Of a DNA stretch of 64,000 nt, positions 56,751 to 64,000 are shown in pieces; within the stretch, counting starts at the first letter, position 1; every line of letters begins with the position of its first letter. Under the pieces are notes generated by a model. The model saw only the letters and a list, made by a program, of their open reading frames with translations. It did not search any database and was not told where the DNA came from. Origin of the DNA: Aralia elata. Taxonomy: Eukaryota > Streptophyta > Magnoliopsida > Apiales > Araliaceae. The stretch covers positions 26,349,506 to 26,413,505 of the forward strand of contig CM068379.1 in NCBI GenBank assembly GCA_034770075.1. Reading direction: 5' to 3'. Both the position numbers and the translations under genes were made by a program.

Positions 56751-58913
56751 GACTATCCATCTCGTACTCCGGGGGATCAGCCCTTTGTACAATATACTGT
56801 GCACAAACATTTAAACGTTGTTGCGTAATTAATCCCCTATATTAGGGTTGTTCATCTCAGTTTAGCATCAGAATCCGTACCAAAAGAAACTTGGTTCGGG
56901 AAAACAACAAGGTATTCTAAGTCTTTGAAACGCTCATCAACTACGGACTAGCTGAATCAATAAAGGTTTGCTAGCCACTAAAGCATTTGATCAACAATAA
57001 AAATTGTACAATAGGATTTATGATCAAAATTTGAATAGCGATCGATAATCGAATAACAAATGTTTGAAATAAAACATAAGCAATTAACATGATAACAACC
57101 TTGCTTGAATAATAATAAGCTAAGGTTTATAAGCTTACTCTATGGAAGTAAACTTATTTTAAATGAAATGATTAGATTAAGGAAAGATAAACTTGTCTCG
57201 TGCGTAGATTACAGATTTAAATAATTCACGTTCCTTAATCAACCTATACATTTCGATTATAAAACGGTAAAAATAATTAGTTACAGAATTATAAGCACTT
57301 TAGGATTTGTTTTATCCAATTTTATTGTAACATCTCAATTGTCATTCGATATTCAACAGGTACTTGCTTAACAACCAACGTGGTATCTCGTTAGTCAATT
57401 AATATCTTTAATCTAGGTTTTAAACATGTACATAGCAACATAGCAAGGTCACAAAACAAATAAAAAATTTCAGTTACTGTTCCACCGCCGGGGCAGTTAA
57501 TTTCTATACAAAACCGTCGCCGGGGCGAAGCTACCGCCGGGGCGAGGAATCTAGTTCAATTATGGCGCGGGGGTGACAAGACCGCCGGGGCGAGACTTTC
57601 AGTTCATTTCTACCGCCGGGGCGGTAGACTCGACTGACACCTTCTATAATTCGCGAACCAGTGCAATTTCAAACCAAATTTTCCAAATTCTATCATCCGA
57701 TACATAAAATAAACATACCAGACGTCAAACATGATGTAAAACAATTAACCATCATGTTTCTAACAATTCTAACCATTATGAACACAAAATCAACCAATTA
57801 AAAACCCAAAAATTCACTGTTCATGCTCTTTTTCTATACTTTGACACACTTAGTGAAATCAAACACTGTAATCTTGCTTCTAAACCATTTTGATCCGTTT
57901 AAGTTACACTATTCTCATTTCTTATCATATTAACACAATCAACGATCAATTTACAGATTAATATCCGAATTCAACATCAAATTTTATACATTTAAGCCAT
58001 ACATGAAAGTGAAACTCTGTAAAACCAAAAACTCTAATCTAAAGCATTCTTTCATGGATTAATTCCTTCAAATTGGTTTATAAACATTATATAATCGCTA
58101 GTATATGCATAATAACAATTACAACCAAGTAATTTATATATTGAGCAAATAAGTTCTTATACAGAGAAGTGAAAACCATAGTAAAGAATTTCTAACAAAA
58201 CTAACAAGAATTATACCTTCAATCCCTTCTTGAACTTTAGCTAGATGATGAAAATCACTTAGAAATCCTCCTTTGATTCTTAGAACTTTCCTCTCCAATT
58301 TAGCAGAGAAATTCTTCTCTCTTTTCACACTCTCTTCTCTTTTCTCTTTGTTAAGCTCTGTGTTTTTTTTTTCTTTAAACTTCACCATTCACGTAAATAA
58401 AATAAACTGATGAACTAACTTTAACGTAGATTAGTTTTAATTAGTCAGTTAAAAGAAACAAAGAGTTAGGCCTTGTTTGGCAAACTCAAATGCAAAATAA
58501 TCCATTTTTACCAACCAAGGGTCACAAGGCCTTGTTTGGTTTATCTAAAGTAAAACCCTTTCTCATTTATTTTAATAACTCATTATAATATATAGTTTAA
58601 TTGTCACACTTCTAATTTAATTAAATCTATTATTAAATAAATCCAATTAAACCTTACTAATTTAATTATAACTCTTATTCAAATAAATCATTTTATCATC
58701 TAATTTATTCTACCATCTAATTTAATTATTAAATTAAATTAGAGTAGACACATCAAATTACCTTCAAATAACAATTAACATAATTACACTTAAAATGAAT
58801 TACTCTACAATAACTTTACCAATTATTTATTTTTACTCAATAAATAAATTAACAAAAATATTTATATAACTCAATAAATATTTTATTTATTCATAAAAAT
58901 CACATTCGTTACA
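56751..58913 (-). repeat. Gypsy-4 5' LTR, piece right of Copia-B
   Basis: It resumes with GACTA after Copia-B and ends CGTTACA before the duplicated AATCC. On the minus strand the element begins TGTAACGAATGTG, a start common in chromovirus LTRs. The joined LTR is about 2.74 kb. It has a GC-palindrome cluster at 57484-57625. The 84-codon frame near 58134-58388 is not considered a gene. Confidence 0.88.
57484..57625. repeat. GC-palindrome cluster in Gypsy-4 LTR
   Basis: Five copies of CCGCCGGGGCG or CGCCGGGGCGA words lie at 20-45 bp spacing in AT-rich DNA. The core CGCCGGGGCGAG is identical to that in the unrelated Athila element. Confidence 0.9.
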
Positions 58914-59640
58914 AATCCTTCTACCATACAATGTCCCAATCAAATATAAGATATGAAATTACTGTCAAGTCTTATTTTATTTGATTATATGTATTTCGAT
59001 TCTCAAATGCACAACTCTGATTAATGCAAATTAGAAAAACCTTTTTAATTTCATTCTGCTTTGGCCAAAGACTTCTGAGTTGACATTTATCGAATCACAT
59101 AGGACATTCTCTCATTTTACTAGAAGTGATAGATTCTTTATTGACCATTAACTTATCTCCATGTATAACTTATTATACCCAATCATACCCTTTGATATAC
59201 CCTAAAGGTCTTAAGGGACATATCAAAGTATAACTCATTATACACAAGATACTATGATGATCTCAAATCCAAGGATCACTTGTACTACTATCACTTAAGG
59301 AATTCCTATTGACAGGCAAGTAAAACTCCATTAGGTATTCTTTTAACGAGCCACGTTCAGTGAACTTATTCTTTAATGAGCACCTACATACTTGCTTTAG
59401 TGTCTCCACACAAATAATTATGAGATCAATTATCCTCTTCCTAAAAGCAAGCAAAGTATGTACTAATCTATCCGTATTCACTAATCCCCTGTTAGTAATC
59501 TAACGATTAGGAACAATTTTAGTTTTAAGCTATCTAGAATTTAGATCTGATTAGCATGATCATTATCATGATTATAAAAGCATTGCTCAAAACTATGGGT
59601 TTATCACACTTAATATAACAACATCATGTAGATACTTTCA
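58914..59640 (-). repeat. Copia-C LTR, right piece
   Basis: It continues the LTR from AATCC (58914-58918, the duplicated target of Gypsy-4) to TTTCA at 59640. The joined length is about 1.73 kb, like the Copia-B LTRs (1.82 kb). The right flank GGGAACC does not repeat the left flank, so this may be an LTR left by recombination or deletion rather than a clean solo LTR. Confidence 0.9.
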
Positions 59641-60673
59641 GGGAACCTGCCTTTAGATCTCTTCTTGGTTACATTTCAATATATTATGATGTGAGCCTAG
59701 TAATATTGGAGTCGAGATCCACGAATCTGATCTTGACTAGATTCCCACGATGGACATTATTTCGATTGTAAGGTTATTATTCGATCATTGTAAATGTAAA
59801 TTTGGGCCTTAAAATAGTATCAAGGGTCCCATCCCACGAAAACCAGATTTAAGTCCCCGTGATAGTGAAAATTACTATTGCAGGTGTTCGGGGCTATTGA
59901 GATGGCTTTCATGCTCACGGATCGCCCCGGCCCTATTTTGATGCTTAATTTCCCGTTTATCACCAAAAATGATTTCTAAACAAAATGACAAAGATTTTCT
60001 AAAATAAAACTCAAATCGCTCGGGTTAGTAAGGCCACTTTAAGTTAAAATTGAAAGTAGCGATGAATCTTGATTCCTATTTGGCGAAGGGTTTGAAAACC
60101 ATTTTTCCGAAAACGTTATCCTAAAAACTTTTATCAAATTAAAGCTAAAATAAACATTTTCCTCAAATCAAATCCCTTGCGCATCAGTTCAAAGAGGTTC
60201 GAAATTGCTTTCAAAATAACGCACTTCTCACGATTTCGATTTAAAGTTAGAGAGCGATTTCCTTCAAAATCACACACACACACACATACACACACACACA
60301 GTTCACACTCAGAAAAATAATAAGATGTGGTAACCGTGTTTTCATGGAAGTCGGGGGGTGCCTAACACAGTCCTCTCGCTTAAGCAAGCCCCCAAACTCT
60401 ATGAATCTTGGTTTCAAGACCAATTTTACGGAGTCACATATTGGGCCATATTGTGAAAAACCTAAAATCCAGATAAGTTGGTACATCCATTTAAATCTTT
60501 ACCAACTGACGGCTCTGTCTAATTGGCCTATCATTAAAATCAACCTTTCCAAAACCCTGTCGACATTTATGTCGACTTTTTTCTAAAAAATCACCCTTTA
60601 AGCGAAATGAATAAATCGAAATCTTAAAAAAGGGTAGAAACACAAAAATTAGGAAAATTTCCCGGTGTCGACA
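59641..60673 (+). repeat. Tat-5 5' LTR, truncated
   Basis: It ends GGTGTCGACA directly before the primer site, like the minus-strand end of the Tat-3 LTR. Shared phrases include GTCGGGGGGTGCCTAACAC and CTTAAGCAAGCCCCC. A CA microsatellite lies at 60271-60300. Confidence 0.85.
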
Positions 60674-60675
60674 GC

Positions 60676-60693
60676 TGGCGACTTTGCTGGGGA
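60676..60693 (+). other. Tat-5 primer-binding site (Arg tRNA)
   Basis: TGGCGACTTTGCTGGGGA lies two bases after the LTR and differs from the Tat-3 site at one base. Confidence 0.9.
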
Positions 60694-61346
60694 TAATTAG
60701 AACGCTTAAGCCGCGTACAATTTTGTTGTTTTCCTTTCTTATCTATGTGTGGTGTGAATGGTTTGAATGAATGTTGCAATGAATGCTTACATGCTTTATT
60801 TAAGTGCTTCGCACAATTGTCATCATATGCATGCGGTGAGGCACGATGAATGTATGTTGTGTGATTCCTCCTCCAGGAGGCGAACCCATCGGTTGTTGAT
60901 TACTGGACTTAAGGGGGCGTTCCCCCGCGAGGCTCAAGAAAGGCACCACTCATATTTGTTCCAATTGAAAGATAGGATTCATTCCCATCGAGTAAGTTGC
61001 GAAGATCTGGGGACTTTCATGCCGAAAAGCCCGCGAGAGTAACCCTAAGATAGATCAGCCTCAAATAAGCCCAATGTTACGGGAAGTCTCTTCATGCCCT
61101 GTTACTCCTTATATGTAAAATGTTATCCATATTTGATTTAATCATCTTCCATATTCTCATCCTGTCATAAAACCACTAATCGTTGTTTTATAGGAAAAGA
61201 TTAAAAAAACCCTCAACACAAAACATACTGCATTAGCATGCATCCAAACCTACCGATTCTCAATACTAAGCTACGTTATATTGCTTGTGTAGATTGGTCC
61301 TCGAACACGACTTCGAGCTCGAAAGGTTAAAGCGCCTCCAATCAAG
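60694..61346 (+). other. Tat-5 leader with conserved block
   Basis: Untranslated DNA between the primer site and gag. The block 60857-61042 is homologous to Tat-3 52262-52460 and ends in the 14-codon CEDLGTFMPKSPRE frame. Confidence 0.75.
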
Positions 61347-61532
61347 ATGCCTGAGAATCCTACACCTGATACGGTTCCCATCTCTCGGGAGGAATACGAA
61401 AGCTTCAAAAAGCAAGTTGTCGAGATAGCTAATCTATTAAAGGAACGGTGTAAGATGATCCAAGATCTGAAATCAGCTACTCAACCCGAGTCCTCTATCC
61501 AAGGAGGAATCCAAATCCCAATCAAGACAAAC
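61347..61532 (+). pseudogene. Tat-5 gag, N-terminal part
   Basis: Sixty-two codons from MPENPTPDTVPISREEYESF up to the solo-LTR insertion at 61533. The start fits a Tat/Ogre gag: a short acidic N terminus followed by a helical segment (FKKQVVEIANLLKER). It continues in the same frame at 63100. Confidence 0.75.
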
Positions 61533-63094
61533 TGTAGGGTTTCCGACAGATAAAGGCAGCGGAATTTAAAATTTTTAAAAACTATTTCGAAACCCTAAAA
61601 CAGGATCCATGCGAAAAACAAATTAATTCAGAGGTTTAGATTTGTTTTACCGATTATCCGAGCTTGAATGGAACGATAAAATTCTGGAACGGCTTTGAAT
61701 CTCCAACGCAATCCAACGGAACTGCGTATCTACGGTATCCACACGAACGTCCCATAAATCGTCACATGATCTGCAGCAAAGAGAACTCCGGTACTAGCCG
61801 CCAAGATCTGGATTTTCTCAAGTGTTGCTCTCAACTCTCTTTTCTAAAATGGCTAGGGTTTTGTTTTCTTTTTGGTTTCACGTAAACAAGATTGCTGATA
61901 TATCAGATATATATAGCGTCCAAAAATAATTAAGCAAAACCCTAATCCTATTAAAAAAGTAAAATCTAAATTTATATATATATATATATATTGTATTTTA
62001 ATTAAGTCTTACTTAATTAATATACATATATACAAATTATCCTGTTAATTTAAATTCGTAATTTAAATACTATCAATTATATTGACATATCTAAATCCTT
62101 ACAATTTAAATTAATTCTCTTTTAATTACGTTCTAAGTGTGTGACCCTATAGGTTATTATTATATTGGCAATAATTTTAAAATCATATTATAAAATTATA
62201 AACAGTGAGTGGCATCTAGTAATGCATCACTGCTACCCAAATAATAATAAGATCAATGATTCGATGCAACCTTTTTCGTGACCAATGTTTCAATGTAATT
62301 TAATCCTTTTAACCTTGACATTCTAGATTAAACTCGAGCCATGGAATATGTCATACTCTTCATAATTTAATCTGAGTTTTCTTGATCAATGAGTAGACTA
62401 TATCAAATAAATCACTATTTGAGCATGGTCATGCATTTCATAGTCCTACTCAATCAAGAGGCCTATGGATATCACCCCTAATATATAGGAGGGTTAAATT
62501 CCATCTAGATCACTCATATTGCTCACACGATTCATGATGTACCCAATAATCACCTTTATTATCCACCCTATTAAAGGTGACCTTTGATGATATCAAAGTA
62601 CATGAATTTCCATGTAGTAATATAGTGATTTCAGGTCGGAGGACCATTACATCATTGTCACTATGAGAATTGCTTATGACACTTTGCATAATGCTCCACG
62701 TAGAATTTTCATGATGGGTCTGTCCAGTACATTGTTCTCTAACATGTACCTATGCATTAACTTAATATCTCATATATTAATGACCAATGAGATTTGGCCA
62801 TCAGTCAATCCACATACTAGTCTCAATGTATCATTGTTGTCTCATTCTCAATGATACTCGACTAGGGACATTTAAGAGTAATGATACTAATTGTAATTAT
62901 ATAATCTCATGTTCAAGTCACATACTTGAAGCTATATAATTTGTATCATTATTCTAAGGACTTTTATTATGCTAACATTTATATAACACAGTAAATGAAA
63001 CCATAATAAAATAATTCATTTATTCAATCAAATATCAAAAGAAATGTTAAGCAATTACATCAAAGAATTGGCCTCTAGGGCATAAACTCTAACA
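61533..63094 (-). repeat. Solo LTR of a copia-like element in Tat-5 gag
   Basis: This 1562-bp LTR has TG...CA ends (TGTAGGGTTTCC...CTCTAACA) and perfect target duplications CAAAC at 61528-61532 and 63095-63099. No internal region is present, so an element was lost by LTR-LTR recombination. On the minus strand it starts TGTTAGAGTTTATGCCC, and the phrase GTGTGACCCTATAGGTT on the + strand resembles GTGTGACCCTTTAGGTT in Copia-B/C/D LTRs, suggesting a distant copia relative. A TA run lies at about 61974-61992. Confidence 0.92.
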
Positions 63095-63099
63095 CAAAC

Positions 63100-64000
63100 G
63101 ACGTCCGAATTCCCGCTCCGATATTCCAGTTCGACAACAAAGTAACCAAGGATGCTTCTAGTAAAACCTAGACGAGGGAAATAGTCAATGTCCCCGAGGA
63201 CAAGGAAACCGGAGAAGTTAGAAAGAAGATAAGACAAATGGAGGAAGCCATCCACTCCATGAAAGGGGTGGGAACCTACGGCGGTGTCAACTACTTAGAC
63301 CTTTGCATATTTCCTGGTACTCACTATCTGGACAAATTTCAAGTACCAGACTTCGAGAAATACAATGGGTCAGGAGATCCTTACACCCACCTGAAAGTAT
63401 ACATAGGAGAACTCGGATCTTACGCCGAAGACGAAAGTCTAAGGATGCAACGTTTCCAAAAGAGCTTAACTGGAGAGGCTAGAACCTGATATACTAAACT
63501 AGACAATACCAAGATCCACAACTAAAAGAGTTAGCCCATGCTTTTCTGAACCAGTACAGCTTCCAATCCCAGATGGCTCTTGATCGATACCAAATGACCA
63601 AAATCAAGAAGTAACCCAATGAGGCATTTCGTGATTAGGCCCAGAGATGGAGACGAATGGCTGCTCAAGTAAGCCTACTCATGGATGAGAACGAAATGTT
63701 GATGACTTTCATAGATATTCAAAAGGCGCCGTATGTGAGAGGATGTTGGCTGGCATTGGCAGACATTCTCAGAAATGATATAACATGGCAAAATGGCAGA
63801 AATGGGCTTGAAAGCTAGGAAAATCAAGGATTTCGTCGCTTTGGGAAGAATGGCCAAACATCTTCAGGCAGGGAGCTATGGGAATAACTCAGAGACGAAT
63901 AATGGGGCAAAAAAAGAGGATGTATGCCTCGTATTACAAGGTCAGAATAGAATAGGGCTATACAACGTGCCCCCCATCAGAGCACAAAGTAACAATCTAT
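63100..64000 (+). pseudogene. Tat-5 gag, continuation with stops, to window edge
   Basis: It continues the frame of 61347-61532. VPDFEKYNGSGDPYTHLKVY and FQKSLTGEA match the Tat/Ogre gag core (PDF.KYDG..DP..HL, F..SLTG.A). In-frame TAG near 63169 and TGA at 63487 (former TGG, Trp) break it, and a frameshift follows near 63510. The shifted frame continues with FLNQYSFQSQMALDRYQ and further TAA and TAG at probable Gln and Trp codons. Confidence 0.85.

Larger units (their letters stand above)
29429..58913 (-). mobile_element. Gypsy-4: chromovirus-like Ty3/gypsy element, decayed, host of nested Copia-B
   Basis: Target duplication AATCC lies at 29424-29428 and 58914-58918. Minus-strand order: 5' LTR (58913-56751 joined to 35347-34767 around Copia-B), extra coiled-coil ORF, gag, protease, RT, RNase H and integrase, then a truncated 3' LTR (29880-29429). 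The gag and pol sequences resemble the Tekay/Del type of chromovirus. The integrase C terminus, any chromodomain, the 3' part of the internal region and much of the 3' LTR are deleted. The primer site is also missing at the 5' LTR junction. Confidence 0.88.
59641..64000 (+). mobile_element. Tat-5: Ogre/Tat-like element, truncated left, runs off the window
   Basis: It consists of a partial 5' LTR (59641-60673), Arg-tRNA primer site, leader, and a gag frame split by a solo LTR. The LTR is homologous to the Tat-3 LTR read on the minus strand. Its left end is lost where Copia-C abuts. Pol would lie beyond 64000. Confidence 0.85.

Overview
The window is a block of plant nuclear heterochromatin built almost entirely of LTR retrotransposons inserted into one another. 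Ty1/copia and Ty3/gypsy pol genes of plant type, primer-binding sites for plant initiator-Met, Asp and Arg tRNAs, and a plant mobile domain (PMD) fragment point to a flowering plant, probably an AT-rich eudicot. I see no intact host gene, no tRNA or rRNA gene and no CRISPR array.

Left half. A copia element (Copia-1, + strand, 1563-23369, target duplication CTTAT) is split inside pol by a complete Athila-like gypsy element (minus strand, 8268-20607, target duplication AAGGT). The Athila element has an uninterrupted 1786-codon gag-pol frame and two 1595-bp LTRs that differ at only about three bases by eye, so it is the youngest-looking insertion here. Copia-1 itself sits in what looks like an old gypsy LTR (1-1562 and 23370-24424).

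Middle. A 5' fragment of a second copia (Copia-D, 24425-27089) is followed by a decayed PMD coding sequence (27105-28422).

Right half. A copia LTR (Copia-C, 28423-29428 plus 58914-59640) was entered by a chromovirus-like gypsy (Gypsy-4, 29429-58913, target duplication AATCC). That element was entered by Copia-B (35348-56750, GACTA), which was entered by a defective Ogre/Tat-like element (Tat-3, 42548-54681, TTTCA). Copia-C in turn abuts the truncated LTR of another Ogre/Tat-like element (Tat-5, 59641-64000, + strand). The gag of Tat-5 is split by a solo LTR (61533-63094, CAAAC). All boundaries except those of Copia-C and Copia-D are fixed by TG...CA ends and perfect 5-bp duplications.

The most interesting signals lie in non-coding parts. 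(1) The copia leaders carry four evenly spaced stem-loop-like words, TTGTG-NNNN-CACAA. The four-base loop is the same in all four copies within an element but differs between elements (CACA in Copia-1, TCAC in Copia-B). (2) Most families carry a cluster of short GC-rich palindromes in the LTR or leader, and the palindrome core is swapped in concert between related elements. (3) A motif shared by the Athila 3' UTR and Tat-3 (three copies) is conserved in a codon-like way on the element sense strand. (4) Tat-3 contains two adjacent satellite-like arrays and pol fragments in the wrong order. (5) Gypsy-4 carries an extra coiled-coil ORF between its 5' LTR and gag.
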